Part shown: positions 1-8,771 of the stretch, in pieces | How positions within the stretch are numbered: the stretch's first letter is position 1 | Layout of the letters: each line of letters opens with the position of its first letter | DNA from: Cyclobacteriaceae bacterium | GTDB lineage: Bacteria; Bacteroidota; Bacteroidia; Cytophagales; Cyclobacteriaceae | Length of the DNA stretch: 56,595 nt | Assembly (NCBI GenBank): GCA_026989535.1 | Contig: JALSJD010000136.1 | Location: 1 to 56,595, forward strand | Direction of reading: 5' to 3' | Translations under genes and position numbers: made by a program | Notes under the pieces: model-generated | What the model saw: the letters and a program-made list of their open reading frames with translations, nothing else | Told to the model about the DNA's origin: nothing | The model's database searches: none

Positions 1-150
1 TATTAGGTGTGATGAAATTTGCCAAAAGTTTGGCCTTAGCCCAAACTCCACTTGCTGAAACTTCAAATACCTGAGTTTAAGATGAAGTCTCAAATTTGGC
101 TACCTCAGTAACAAAAAATACTAAATGGAGCCCAACAATTGTGTACTTGT

Positions 151-189
151 TATGACCTGTAAGTGTGGGTAACCAGTATGACCTGTAAG
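151..189. repeat. 13-bp direct repeat downstream of integrase
   Basis: The 13-mer TATGACCTGTAAG occurs at 151-163 and again at 177-189, just beyond the 3' end of the recombinase gene. The spacing of 26 bp could suit arm-type binding sites of a tyrosine recombinase, but no core crossover site is visible. The remaining part of bases 1-207 shows no gene. Confidence 0.4.
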
Positions 190-207
190 CACTATTGTTT
201 TTTTTAG

Positions 208-1389
208 CTAATCTAGTGGATTTTTTATTGCTTTCATAACATTATTAGCCACATGTGTATAAATCTCTGTAGTGCGAATTGAACCATGACCTAATAAAGT
301 TTGGATGGTTCTGAGATCAGTGCCTTGCTCTAATAAATGGGTGGCAAATGAGTGGCGCAGCATATGTGTTTTAACATGTTTTAAAATACCCGCTTTATGG
401 GCGGCTCTTTTTAATATTTTTAGCACAGAACTTGCTGTGTAGGGGTAATTATACACGCCCTCAAATAAGTAAACTTTGGGTTTGTATTGCCTAAAATACT
501 GCCTTAGCTCCATTAAAACATTCTTGCTTAGCAAGGTATATCGGTCTTTGCCTCCTTTGGAGTCCTCCACTCTAATAACCATTCGCCCACTATCTATATC
601 CGATAGCTTTAGCCGCAACAACTCACTTACCCTAAGCCCTGCAGAATAGATTACACTTAAAATACATTTGTGCTTAATATTGTTGGTACAATTAAGAATT
701 TTTAGCACTTCCTGTTTTGATAATACCTCTGGCAATCGCTCTTTTTTACGTGGTCGCTCAATATGATAAAAGCGATTTGGCATACCTAAAACCATTTCAT
801 AATAAAATTTAATGCTATTTATTACTTGGTTAATGGTTGATTCTGACTTCTCTTTTTTAATTTGAATAAGTAAGTATGCACGAATATGTTCTTCCCCTAA
901 TTCAAGTAAATCAACGTTTTTATAGTAATTTATAAAGGCCTCAAAAAACGATATATAAGTTTTTGCGGTACTGAGGCTGTATTTTTTTATTGCTAACTTT
1001 TCGATATACGCTTGTGGGCATTTTCTGTAATCGGCAGGCATATAGCGATCTAAAAAAGAAGCAACCGTCACTTGTTTCTCAGGCAGTACTGGTTTTACTA
1101 AAGGTTTATTACGATAAAAGTATTTGCCATCTAAAAATGCTACTCCTTTAAATGTTTTGTAGATAACAGCAAGGTTTTGAGGCGAATTACTTACACAGGC
1201 CATATTGGATTGATTATCCCATTTTACACAAGGCAATTGCTTGACCAAGGCTTGCAATACTTTATTAGGATAAAACTGTAACCCAATTAATTTTTTACTA
1301 TTGATTACAACATGCTTTAAGGTAATTCTTTTGAGTGCATTTTCCATACTAATAGGTATTAAGATTATTCTGCAATAACGTAATTTCAA
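208..1389 (-). CDS. Tyrosine recombinase/integrase (XerC/D-like)
   Basis: Site-specific DNA recombinase that cuts and rejoins DNA through a 3'-phosphotyrosine. All catalytic residues are visible: Arg253 (AGLRVSELL), Lys278 (DSKGGKDR), His342 and Arg345 (THMLRHSFATH), His368 (LLGHGS) and nucleophile Tyr377 (TTEIYTHV). A SAM-like core-binding domain spans about residues 110-205. The first 110 residues form an N-terminal extension of the kind found on Bacteroidota integrases. A second ATG at 1347 (MENALKRITLK) may be the true start, because the 14 residues before it look unlike protein. It is divergent from the small gene at 1444 with only 54 bp between. No phage or cassette array accompanies it, so it may be a stand-alone or remnant element integrase. 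Confidence 0.92.
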   Translation of the reverse strand: MKLRYCRIILIPISMENALKRITLKHVVINSKKLIGLQFYPNKVLQALVKQLPCVKWDNQSNMACVSNSPQNLAVIYKTFKGVAFLDGKYFYRNKPLVKPVLPEKQVTVASFLDRYMPADYRKCPQAYIEKLAIKKYSLSTAKTYISFFEAFINYYKNVDLLELGEEHIRAYLLIQIKKEKSESTINQVINSIKFYYEMVLGMPNRFYHIERPRKKERLPEVLSKQEVLKILNCTNNIKHKCILSVIYSAGLRVSELLRLKLSDIDSGRMVIRVEDSKGGKDRYTLLSKNVLMELRQYFRQYKPKVYLFEGVYNYPYTASSVLKILKRAAHKAGILKHVKTHMLRHSFATHLLEQGTDLRTIQTLLGHGSIRTTEIYTHVANNVMKAIKNPLD

Positions 1390-1443
1390 TATATAAACCC
1401 TATATTTATAAGTACTTAAAGTCGAATATAAACACTTATAAAA

Positions 1444-1866
1444 ATGAGTAATAATGGTTTACTAAATTATTCTGAATGCAAAAAATGCAAAAAAACTATC
1501 TATGGGAGAACAGATAAACAATTTTGTGATGCCTATTGCCGCAATGCTTTTAATAATAAAATTAAAAGAACCGAAGAAAAGGAAATAATTGCCGTTAACA
1601 GTAAATTGCGTAAAAACAGGCGTATTTTAAAAACCCTTTCTCCCGTAGGCAAATCAACTGTACGAAAAGAAGTAATGATTGCTATGGGCTACGATTTTAA
1701 TATTTTTTCTTCGATGTACAGGGCTTCAAAAACCAGCTTGTACTATTTGTGTTATGAGTACGGTTTTAGCCCAATTATTGATAAAAGAGGGATAGAAAAA
1801 GCGGTAATAATTACTAAACAAAATTATATGGCGCCATGGCAACCGTGGAAATACGTGCATAGGTAA
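1444..1866 (+). CDS. Small zinc-finger-like hypothetical protein
   Basis: 140 residues, basic, with an N-terminal metal-binding-like cluster: CKKCKK at about residues 12-17 and FCDAYCRNAF at about 27-36, giving C-x2-C-x11-C-x3-C. This resembles a treble-clef or zinc-ribbon, so DNA or RNA binding is plausible. The rest (residues 40-140) is rich in Lys, Arg and Tyr and carries no motif I recognise. It starts 54 bp from the divergent recombinase gene, suggesting a shared promoter region. It could be an accessory factor or a Bacteroidota housekeeping protein; function is unknown. Confidence 0.75.
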   Translation: MSNNGLLNYSECKKCKKTIYGRTDKQFCDAYCRNAFNNKIKRTEEKEIIAVNSKLRKNRRILKTLSPVGKSTVRKEVMIAMGYDFNIFSSMYRASKTSLYYLCYEYGFSPIIDKRGIEKAVIITKQNYMAPWQPWKYVHR

Positions 1867-1882
1867 AAAGCCGCCTCTTTAG

Positions 1883-2084
1883 CCTGCATTATTCATGAGC
1901 CTTCGTTATGAGCATTTCAAATGGCTGTTAGTCAGGTGCTCACGCAGAATTATGGAACAGCTTGTCCCAATTTTCTCATCGGGAGAGACGTAGCGAGCTA
2001 CGTTGAGTATCAAAATTCGAGTACGTGCCTGAATGGTAGTCAGTTGGGATGCATAATAAATAGATTATTCATGAATAATGCAGG
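1883..2084. repeat. 202-bp self-complementary element with 16-bp terminal inverted repeats
   Basis: A perfect 16-bp inverted repeat, CCTGCATTATTCATGA (1883-1898) and TCATGAATAATGCAGG (2069-2084), bounds a segment with further internal complementarity: ACGTAGC/GCTACGT at its centre, AATTTT/AAAATT around that, and TCCCAA/TTGGGA outside it. The whole can fold as one long interrupted hairpin, like a MITE or a structured RNA. It contains no ORF. It lies downstream of the gene ending at 1866. Confidence 0.6.
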
Positions 2085-2125
2085 TTAGAAGGGGCCTTTG
2101 GCATTTTCTGTGCTTATGCTAAAAA

Positions 2126-2168
2126 GTTTCACTGCAGCCGCTAAAAGCTTTAGCGGCTGCAGTGAAAC
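2126..2168. terminator. Strong 20-bp-stem hairpin
   Basis: A perfect inverted repeat with 20-bp arms (GTTTCACTGCAGCCGCTAAA and its complement) and a 3-nt loop. There is no T-run on the plus side. An A-run at 2121-2125 would give a short T-run for minus-strand transcripts. It could be a terminator, or part of a repeat element; no gene in the right orientation lies close by. Confidence 0.5.
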
Positions 2169-2170
2169 AT

Positions 2171-2549
2171 GCGTATTTTTTAAAAAATGCCGAATTTTGA
2201 TTAACGAATTTTGAAGTATTCAAATCATCTCTTATCCGCCAATTGGCGAACGTTAATTCCTACCTGGCTTTGCAGGTCATTTATGCGGCAGGCGAGGATA
2301 TTTATCATTACCCAAATGCAGGCATAGCCCCAAAAAAACATGCCTGCATATCGAAGTGCCGTATTGTGGCACGCAGGACGCGGTTTTTCAAAGTTGGTAT
2401 ATATGGCAGCTATTCAGTTGAGTTAACAACTTTTTTTGCCACTAAGACACTGTTCTTATAATTATCAGGGCAAAAGGTACACCAAGAATAGCTTCTTTTG
2501 TGCCTTTGAGTCTTCGCTGTGGGTATGTTTATTTGGGTGGATAGGTTAT
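2171..2549. other. Gene-free, palindrome-rich intergenic DNA
   Basis: No convincing gene. It holds several short palindromes: CGCCAATTGGCG near 2238, ATGCAGGCAT/ATGCCTGCAT around 2318-2350, and GTGCC/GGCAC near 2357. From about 2427 there is a decayed copy of a repeat (GCCACTAAGACACT ... CTTTGAGTCTTCG) that also occurs near 52671-52770. This looks like accumulated repeat debris. Confidence 0.4.
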
Positions 2550-2709
2550 AGGAACTGTAAAGAAATAACTTGCACAGTTATCCTTATTCTTTTTGCCCCT
2601 GGTTGCGTTCAAAAATCATTGCGTAGTGCTACTATGCGCAAATTTTTTGCCTTATCAGGAACAAAAATAATTAAGGCTTTTATGCACAACTTATTTTTTT
2701 ACAGTTCCT
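2550..2709. mobile_element. MITE-like element family 1, copy 1 (160 bp)
   Basis: Terminal inverted repeats of 19 bp: AGGAACTGTAAAGAAATAA at 2550-2568 and its complement at 2691-2709 with one mismatch. The same 160-bp unit recurs at 51834-51993 with 9 differences by hand count (about 94 percent identity) and identical length. It has no transposase, so it would be a non-autonomous element mobilised in trans. It ends 12 bp before the cyclophilin stop codon, so it may also act at the 3' end of that transcript. Confidence 0.8.
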
Positions 2710-2721
2710 TAGTGTTCAAAA

Positions 2722-3156
2722 TTATTCAAAAACTGTAATCGACTCAATTACATCGCCTTCAGAAATCTGATCGATAATGTCCAAACCTTCTACCACTTTT
2801 CCGAAGCAAGTGTGGTTACGGTCTAAATGAGCTGTGTTTTCGCGGCTATGGCATACAAAAAATTGGCTTCCACCTGTGTCCCTACCAGCATGCGCCATTG
2901 ATAAAACACCTTTGTCGTGGTATTGGTTGTCTCCATCCAACTCGCACTTAATCGAATAGCCGGGGCCACCAGCACCAGTGCCATCTGGGCATCCTCCTTG
3001 TAGTACAAAATTCGGAATTACACGGTGAAAAGTGAGACCGTTATAAAAGCCGTCTTTGGCCAATTTAGTAAAGTTATCAACGGTGTTAGGAGCATCTTTG
3101 TCGAAAAATTCGACTTTCATAATGCCTTTGCCAGTTTTAATTTCTGCTGTTTTCAT
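2722..3156 (-). CDS. Cyclophilin-type peptidyl-prolyl cis-trans isomerase
   Basis: Catalyses cis-trans isomerisation of Xaa-Pro bonds, assisting protein folding. At 144 residues with no signal peptide it is a minimal, cytoplasmic cyclophilin. Signature positions are present: catalytic Arg45 in [13 protein letters not shown], Phe50 and Gln53, the GTGAGGPGY loop, SMAHA at 86-90, SQFF at 97-100 and [10 protein letters not shown] near the C-terminus. The position that is Trp in human cyclophilin A (cyclosporin contact) is not Trp here, as in many bacterial members. It is transcribed alone on the minus strand. Confidence 0.95.
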   Translation of the reverse strand: MKTAEIKTGKGIMKVEFFDKDAPNTVDNFTKLAKDGFYNGLTFHRVIPNFVLQGGCPDGTGAGGPGYSIKCELDGDNQYHDKGVLSMAHAGRDTGGSQFFVCHSRENTAHLDRNHTCFGKVVEGLDIIDQISEGDVIESITVFE

Positions 3157-3214
3157 GTAATAATTATTAATTTCGGCAAAGTTATAGATTTTGATGTTAA
3201 TCGGGTTCGGGTTA

Positions 3215-4126
3215 TTAATTTAAACTTTTTATAGCAATCCTGTTTTCAATACTCGAATAATTTAATTTGGCAGATGGGCTCCATAATGCTTCTCCTAAAA
3301 TACGAAGGGAGTCAGTACTTAACATGGCAGGATGGTTAATGGTAAAAATAGCAGTAGTGCACTTTTGAGGGCTCTCTAAATAGAGCTGTTTTATGCTTTT
3401 GGCATGGGTTATATCCAGTTTCCAACGGGAGTTAAGGCTGGCGGTGTCAGATAATAAAATCAATCCGGTTGCTGCTAAAGTATATTTTTGGGGAGTAATT
3501 AGTTGATTAATTCTATTTTTCACGAGCGATTGAGCAAGCCCATCGGGCCATACGGAATCGGGCAGTGTAAGGTAAATTGCTCGGTTTTCTATTTTTGGCT
3601 CGTCTATAATGGTAGATTGCGGAATTAGCCACCTGCCGTCTTCTTTCTGAAGTAAATCAATAATGGTTTGTGTGCCATACTGCAAGCCTATTAAGTCGTT
3701 AGCGTACAGCTTAATTTTATTGCTGCCCACCATTATTTTAAAGCCCTGAGGTTTTATATGTTTATCTTCGTCTGTAATAATTTCAATAGTATTGGCTAGT
3801 TTACTAGTTGTAAATCGATCAGCTATTTTAAATATGCGGCCTGTTTTTTTCTTTAAAAGGACTATTAAAACCTCACTTGTTTGCTTCGATTTACTGTCCG
3901 ATAAGTTCATCAGTACACGCATAGATTTCTTTAATTCAAAAAAATCTCTTTTGTATAATATTTTAAATGGGGTAGGGATTATTTGTATTTCTTGTATATG
4001 GCTAGTGCTTTCAGTATTATTTTTGGTAGAGCAACTCAATAATGAAAGGAGTGCATAAACCAATCCAGCACAAAAAACAATGCTGTTTACCGAAACGATG
4101 AGTCGTTGATATAATTTATGTTTCAT
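3215..4126 (-). CDS. Lipoprotein with GH20 N-terminal domain but no catalytic barrel
   Basis: 303 residues. An N-terminal hydrophobic segment ends in a lipobox-like LLSC (Cys about 32), predicting an outer-membrane lipoprotein. Residues about 45-165 match the small accessory domain that precedes the catalytic barrel in GH20 beta-hexosaminidases: [13 protein letters not shown], a GFKIMV strand, then [13 protein letters not shown] and a link ([13 protein letters not shown]) where the barrel normally begins. The 350-residue TIM barrel with its Asp-Glu pair is not there. The C-terminus, [20 protein letters not shown], resembles the end of a GH20 barrel (GEACMWSE ... SRIWPR). I infer a hexosaminidase descendant that lost catalysis, perhaps kept for glycan binding. 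Confidence 0.7.
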   Translation of the reverse strand: MKHKLYQRLIVSVNSIVFCAGLVYALLSLLSCSTKNNTESTSHIQEIQIIPTPFKILYKRDFFELKKSMRVLMNLSDSKSKQTSEVLIVLLKKKTGRIFKIADRFTTSKLANTIEIITDEDKHIKPQGFKIMVGSNKIKLYANDLIGLQYGTQTIIDLLQKEDGRWLIPQSTIIDEPKIENRAIYLTLPDSVWPDGLAQSLVKNRINQLITPQKYTLAATGLILLSDTASLNSRWKLDITHAKSIKQLYLESPQKCTTAIFTINHPAMLSTDSLRILGEALWSPSAKLNYSSIENRIAIKSLN

Positions 4127-4204
4127 CTTTGTAGAACTAATGCTAGCTTTGATTTTATAGAATAACTACAAACATCTAAATTTGTATAATACCGAACTAC
4201 TAAT

Positions 4205-5386
4205 ATGACTCGATTTTTTAATCTATTATTTTTAATCTGCTTTTTTAGTATCACGAGTTTTTCACAAAACCAAGAGGTGGCACGTGTGCCATTTGTATTA
4301 AATAACGATCATATTATAATCAAGTTATCAATTAATGGATCGCCAGAAATGAACTTTATGTTCGACTCTGGAGCGGGAGGAATTTTAATAAATAAAAATG
4401 TTGCAGACAGCATTGGGCTAGAGTCTGCATCGGAAAGAGTAAACACCGGAGCAGTTGGCACTCATACCGTTTCTATTCTTAAAGGGAATACCATAAAAGT
4501 AGGAGAGGCGCAAATAACTAATGTTAATATGATGCGCGATGAAAAAACTTTTGAGCAGCTGGATTCGGGAGAGGAAATAGCAGGAATTATTGGATTTCAT
4601 TTATTATCTAGGTATGTAATTAAAATAGATTATAACAGTTTCGAACTTATTATGTATAATAGGAGTAATTATGTGTATGAAGGCGATGGCGTGGTAATGC
4701 CCATTGTTTTAACCTATAATTTGCCGCTTATTATTAGCTCGGTTGCTGTAAATAATGAGACTGAATTTGAAGGATTCTTTTTGGTAGATACCGGAGCTCG
4801 TTCTGATTTAATTATAAGCTCGCCTACCGTTAATAAATTTAATATGATTAATGCCGTGGGGGATTATTATGTGCTAAAAACAGAGGTGGGTAGTTCTGGT
4901 AAAAAAGCAAAAATTATGTACGGCAAGGTAAAAGCTTTAGAGTTTGCCGAGCATAAGTTTACGGAAGTGCCTGTTATTTTAAGTCAAGCCGAAAATGGTG
5001 TTTTGTCGTTTAGTGGCATAGATGGAATAATTGGTAATAGAATTTTAAAACGGTTTAATATTATTTTTGATTATCCTCGCAGCCTTATTTATTTAGAACC
5101 TAATGCTAATATGTCTAAAAAATACAGCATAAATGTATCTGGGTTTAGTATTATTTTTAAAAAAGGGAAACCAGTTGTTAAAAATATAATAGACCGTTCG
5201 CCTGCAACAAGGGCAGGTCTTAAAAATGGAGATTACATTATTGCCATAGAAGGAGTTGTTGTAGAAGATTTAACCACAGACGAAATAAGAAATTATTTTA
5301 GCCAAGAAGGCACAAAGCTAAAATTGGTAATAAGGCGAGGAGGGAAGCTGAAATATACAGAAATCAAGCTCAAAGCACTAATATAA
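4205..5386 (+). CDS. Retropepsin-like aspartyl protease with PDZ domain
   Basis: Exported protein (signal peptide about residues 1-20, ending SITSFSQ) with two pepsin-like half sites, FMFDSGAGG (Asp54) and FFLVDTGARSDL (Asp195), both followed by a conserved Gly-Ala. This is the arrangement of the Bacteroidota family with two retropepsin folds in one chain. A PDZ domain covers about residues 305-390 (SPATRAGLKNGDYIIAIEG). Likely a periplasmic or surface protease that binds substrate C-termini. It is monocistronic, divergent from the GH20-like gene with 78 bp between. Substrate unknown. Confidence 0.88.
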   Translation: MTRFFNLLFLICFFSITSFSQNQEVARVPFVLNNDHIIIKLSINGSPEMNFMFDSGAGGILINKNVADSIGLESASERVNTGAVGTHTVSILKGNTIKVGEAQITNVNMMRDEKTFEQLDSGEEIAGIIGFHLLSRYVIKIDYNSFELIMYNRSNYVYEGDGVVMPIVLTYNLPLIISSVAVNNETEFEGFFLVDTGARSDLIISSPTVNKFNMINAVGDYYVLKTEVGSSGKKAKIMYGKVKALEFAEHKFTEVPVILSQAENGVLSFSGIDGIIGNRILKRFNIIFDYPRSLIYLEPNANMSKKYSINVSGFSIIFKKGKPVVKNIIDRSPATRAGLKNGDYIIAIEGVVVEDLTTDEIRNYFSQEGTKLKLVIRRGGKLKYTEIKLKALI

Positions 5387-5550
5387 ATAAGCGCACAATA
5401 AGAAAACAATAAAACCGCAATCAAGTCACTCAGAGGTCTGTTTCCTCTTTTTAATTGGTATATTAAATAGGTTGTGGGGTCTCATTTAGATAGATTCCAC
5501 GACTTTCCTGCGCTACCATTGACAGAGTAAAGAATTTCAAAAAAAGGAGA

Positions 5551-5580
5551 TGCCGGATCAGCCAGCTGGCTGATCCGGCA
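5551..5580. terminator. Perfect 30-bp palindrome between convergent genes
   Basis: TGCCGGATCAGCCAG followed immediately by its complement, preceded on the plus strand by an A-run (5540-5546). It lies between the convergent protease and porP genes, where a bidirectional terminator is expected. The region 5387-5713 otherwise has no gene; a second weak hairpin with the AATGACGG ending lies near 5640-5672. Confidence 0.55.
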
Positions 5581-5713
5581 AAGTGTATAAAAAGCACGGT
5601 TCCCCGCATTCGTTGCGGGATCTCCATTTTAAAGAGATTCTTCAGTCGTTCCTCCTTCTGAATGACGGTTTTGTTTTTTTAATGTAAAATTGATGTCTTA
5701 ATACGAATTCAAG

Positions 5714-6763
5714 TTAATATAAATAAGCCCGCGAAAAGTTTTTATTTTTAAGTTTAAAGGCCAAAATTATTTCGTGCGAACCAGTAGTTACTCGGCTTAT
5801 TTTTGAGGTTGGGAACTCATAGCCATAATTTAAAGCTACGTTGGGTGTTAAGTAAAACCCTGCCGATAGCCCAACTGCACCTAGCATCGTATATTGAATA
5901 CCACCCCAAAGCTTATCCTGATAGCGCATTCGAAGGGCACCAATTACTTCAACTGGCTGGTCTTTTCGTAGGTTAACCATTAAATAGGGCGATAATAAAT
6001 AGCCATACCTCCATTTTCTATACCTAAACCCAAACTGAATATTATGTGTAATGGGGTTGGGCAGTTCGTTAAATACCTCGCTTGTGCCAGGCAATAACAT
6101 TTTTGTTGCACTTATGGCCGAATACCCAAGGTAAAATTGTTTATGATAAATTACAGTACCTAAATTAATATTAACACTACTTTTTTGATTGTCTCCATTA
6201 ATATAAGCTTGGTAAGTTGCGTCAAAATCTGGGTTTAATACGGAGATTCCTGTGGGATCAAATTTGTTTAATTCATAGCCCACCGCAGCTCCTACCGACC
6301 ACACTAATTGATTGGTAAGGTTAATATGATATGCATAATTTAAGAAAGCTCCTGTATTACTAAATCCTCCATCAGAGTTTTGCATTACGTAAACCCCCAA
6401 ACCGTGCCTTTTCGATTTGCGGTATCCAAAACCTTCATCTCTTTCAATAGAGCTATACGCTTCTGGCTCAAACAGCCGAACACCTCTATGCTTAAACTTA
6501 TTGCCATCACTTAGTTTAAAAGCCATATTTGCCGAAGCAAATAAATGAGTAGGGCTGTTATCAAATCCTGCCCATTGGGTTCGATAGCCTACTTTAACAT
6601 CTACAAAATCTTCAATACCTGAGAATGCAGGATTTACCGGCAAAGGGTTTTGGTAAAATTGAGTAAAACGATAATCAATTTGCGCCCAACTGTTTGTTTG
6701 ATAAAAAACAGCAGCCATAACCAATAAAAATTTTAACACAGGTACGGGTTTTAATAGCTGCAT
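5714..6763 (-). CDS. PorP/SprF family type IX secretion outer-membrane protein
   Basis: 349-residue beta-barrel with signal peptide (to about residue 27, NSWAQ) and the family opening QIDYRFTQFYQNPLPVNPAFSG. Members of this family anchor or translocate partner proteins that carry type B C-terminal domains; SprF does this for the gliding adhesin SprB. Its start lies 1 bp past the stop of the adhesin gene upstream, so the two are translated from one transcript and very likely form a cognate pair. It ends in a typical outer-membrane strand (HEIILAFKLKNKNFSRAYLY) with no separate OmpA domain. Confidence 0.93.
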   Translation of the reverse strand: MQLLKPVPVLKFLLVMAAVFYQTNSWAQIDYRFTQFYQNPLPVNPAFSGIEDFVDVKVGYRTQWAGFDNSPTHLFASANMAFKLSDGNKFKHRGVRLFEPEAYSSIERDEGFGYRKSKRHGLGVYVMQNSDGGFSNTGAFLNYAYHINLTNQLVWSVGAAVGYELNKFDPTGISVLNPDFDATYQAYINGDNQKSSVNINLGTVIYHKQFYLGYSAISATKMLLPGTSEVFNELPNPITHNIQFGFRYRKWRYGYLLSPYLMVNLRKDQPVEVIGALRMRYQDKLWGGIQYTMLGAVGLSAGFYLTPNVALNYGYEFPTSKISRVTTGSHEIILAFKLKNKNFSRAYLY

Positions 6764-6764
6764 A

Positions 6765-8771
6765 TTATAAAATTATAGTGAGTGTGCCTTGGTAAATCGG
6801 AGAGCCATCGCGCAAATCAATAATGTAATAATAAGTGCCCATGGGCAGTTGTTTGCCATCAAGGGTGGTGCCTTCCCAAGCAGTATAACCACCACTCGAC
6901 CTGTAAACAGGCAAGCCTGCTTTATCATAAATATTTACCAGTGCATCCGGAAAAGCATCAATATCTTCAATCTCCCACGTATCGTTTTGCCCATCTCCAT
7001 TGGGCGTTATGGCATTGGCAAATTTTATTCCTTCAATTAATTTTAAAATAGTAATATCAAAATTCTTTATAGTCGAAAATTCCCCATCCGAAGATTTTAC
7101 TCTAATGGTATGGTTGTCAGCTTCCTCCCAATTAAACGAAGTGGTGGTGGTTAATTTATTACCCTCAATGGTAAAAAATTCATTTCCTTCGCTGCCTTCA
7201 CCTGCCACTAAAGCGTAATTATGTGTGTCTTCAGGGTCTAAATCAGAGGTGGTAAATTCGCCCACTTCAAAGCCTGGTGGCTTCTTTTCCAGTAGAGATC
7301 GATTGCTTAAAATAATATCATCTGGTGAAAAATTAAAAGGGTTTATAGTTACTTTTAACTGAATTACATCGCTCGTATTTTTGTGAGGTGGTACTAAGTC
7401 TCCATCATCGGTTAAAAAAATATCGAAGATAGCTTCCCCATGGGTGTGTTCAGTTGTTCTAAAAGTAAGTGTGCCATCGGGGCTAATTTGAGGCGCAATT
7501 AAAAAGGCGAGCGTGCCGGTAACCTGCACAAGATTAACAGTATAATGAAGGAGTTGGTCTTGCTCATTAGGCGATAATCCAGGCGAGATGTTAGTAGCCC
7601 AGTTCTCAAAAGTAAAAATAAGGTCGCCTTCATCTTCCGTTATATCCAGCCCTCGGTTGTAGGTGGGCGGGTCGTTAATAAAATTAACGGTAATGGTAAA
7701 CGCTTGCACGTTACTGGTATTGGTGTTAGGGGCAGGAGCATTAGGGCCGTTATCAACTAAAACAAGCTCATATACGGCATAGCCGTTATAATGTGGTGTA
7801 ACCTCAAAACTAATACTGCCATTGGCATCAATAGAAGGAGGAACATCAAACGCCAGATCTGCGGTAATCTCTTTTTGGGTAAGTATAAACGTTAGTTGTT
7901 GCGATACGTCTTCGTCAGGGGCACCGGCACTCAAATTAGTGGCCCAGTTAGTTACCGTTACAGGCCCGGTATGTTCATCCACAATTATATTGGTACCTCC
8001 GGTAAAAGTAGGGGCATCATTTATTGGATTAATTATAATGGTAACATTTACAACCGTGCTTTTGTTTTCATTAGGGGGGGGAGTGTCTATTCCATTATCT
8101 TCTAAATAAATTTCTAAATCAAAACTGCCATTGGCTTTATTGGTTAGTTCAAAAGCAAAATTGCCAAATTGATCTACATTTGGCAGTACATTAAAACTGA
8201 TAAAAGGCGATTGGTTGGTAATGGTTGTTACAAAATTTATTGTTTGCCCATTACCCGCTGGGTTTGGGTCAGGAGAAATACTTGTAGCCCACCCATTAAT
8301 GGCAATAAACCCTGCTTTTTCATCATAAACTAAATTTAGGTTGGCAGCATCAACATCAAAAGTAGGAGCGCCATTTATAAAGCTTACATCTATTCGTATA
8401 GTAGATATGCCAGAGGTTAACCCATCGTTTAGGTCTTCTAATTCAACATTAAATGTGACCGAGCCACTTGTGTTTGGGGTAAGAGTAAAGGCTAGTTTTC
8501 CCGTAATGGGATCAACGGTAGGTTTGCCTCCAAGTTCAAATTGAAGAGAGCCATTTAGGTTGATATTTGTTACATTAAATTGAGGACTAACAGCTATAAT
8601 ATTAGACGCCCAAGGGTTTATTTCTGTAGCCGTAGGCACCCCAATGATTTGTTGCACAGTTTGGTTACCCAAGTGTTGATAGCTTGGTTGTGCCAAAACA
8701 ATACCATAGGAGTTTAGTATTATTAAAATTGCAATAAAAGTTCCAACTAAAGTTTGCCTTATTCTATTCAT
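6765..8771 (-). CDS. Cadherin-like repeat adhesin with gliding-type C-terminal domain
   Basis: 668 residues, signal peptide about 1-27. Four related modules of roughly 115-125 residues follow, each with the pattern NDAPTF ... VDEHTGP ... W(A)TN(L/I)S ... LTF ... G(x)A(x)YELVLVDNG, like cadherin/Ig-like domains of surface adhesins. A further immunoglobulin-like module spans about 485-575. The last 90 residues are the gliding motility-associated (CHU_C, type B) domain: ITPNGDGQNDTWEIEDID, NIYDKAG, W(E)G(T)TLDGK, MGTYYYIIDL. It would be secreted by the type IX system and held by the adjacent PorP/SprF protein. Ligand unknown. Confidence 0.9.
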   Translation of the reverse strand: MNRIRQTLVGTFIAILIILNSYGIVLAQPSYQHLGNQTVQQIIGVPTATEINPWASNIIAVSPQFNVTNINLNGSLQFELGGKPTVDPITGKLAFTLTPNTSGSVTFNVELEDLNDGLTSGISTIRIDVSFINGAPTFDVDAANLNLVYDEKAGFIAINGWATSISPDPNPAGNGQTINFVTTITNQSPFISFNVLPNVDQFGNFAFELTNKANGSFDLEIYLEDNGIDTPPPNENKSTVVNVTIIINPINDAPTFTGGTNIIVDEHTGPVTVTNWATNLSAGAPDEDVSQQLTFILTQKEITADLAFDVPPSIDANGSISFEVTPHYNGYAVYELVLVDNGPNAPAPNTNTSNVQAFTITVNFINDPPTYNRGLDITEDEGDLIFTFENWATNISPGLSPNEQDQLLHYTVNLVQVTGTLAFLIAPQISPDGTLTFRTTEHTHGEAIFDIFLTDDGDLVPPHKNTSDVIQLKVTINPFNFSPDDIILSNRSLLEKKPPGFEVGEFTTSDLDPEDTHNYALVAGEGSEGNEFFTIEGNKLTTTTSFNWEEADNHTIRVKSSDGEFSTIKNFDITILKLIEGIKFANAITPNGDGQNDTWEIEDIDAFPDALVNIYDKAGLPVYRSSGGYTAWEGTTLDGKQLPMGTYYYIIDLRDGSPIYQGTLTIIL

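Noticed and set aside
208-2200. Integron (integrase plus attC cassettes)
   Set aside because: The 1883-2084 palindrome lacks recognisable attC core sites (RYYYAAC/GTTRRRY), there is one cassette-like gene only and the integrase shows no clear IntI-specific insertion.
2243-2738. Two overlapping plus-strand ORFs (72 and 100 codons)
   Set aside because: They run through palindromic debris and across the 160-bp MITE copy; the translations are not protein-like.
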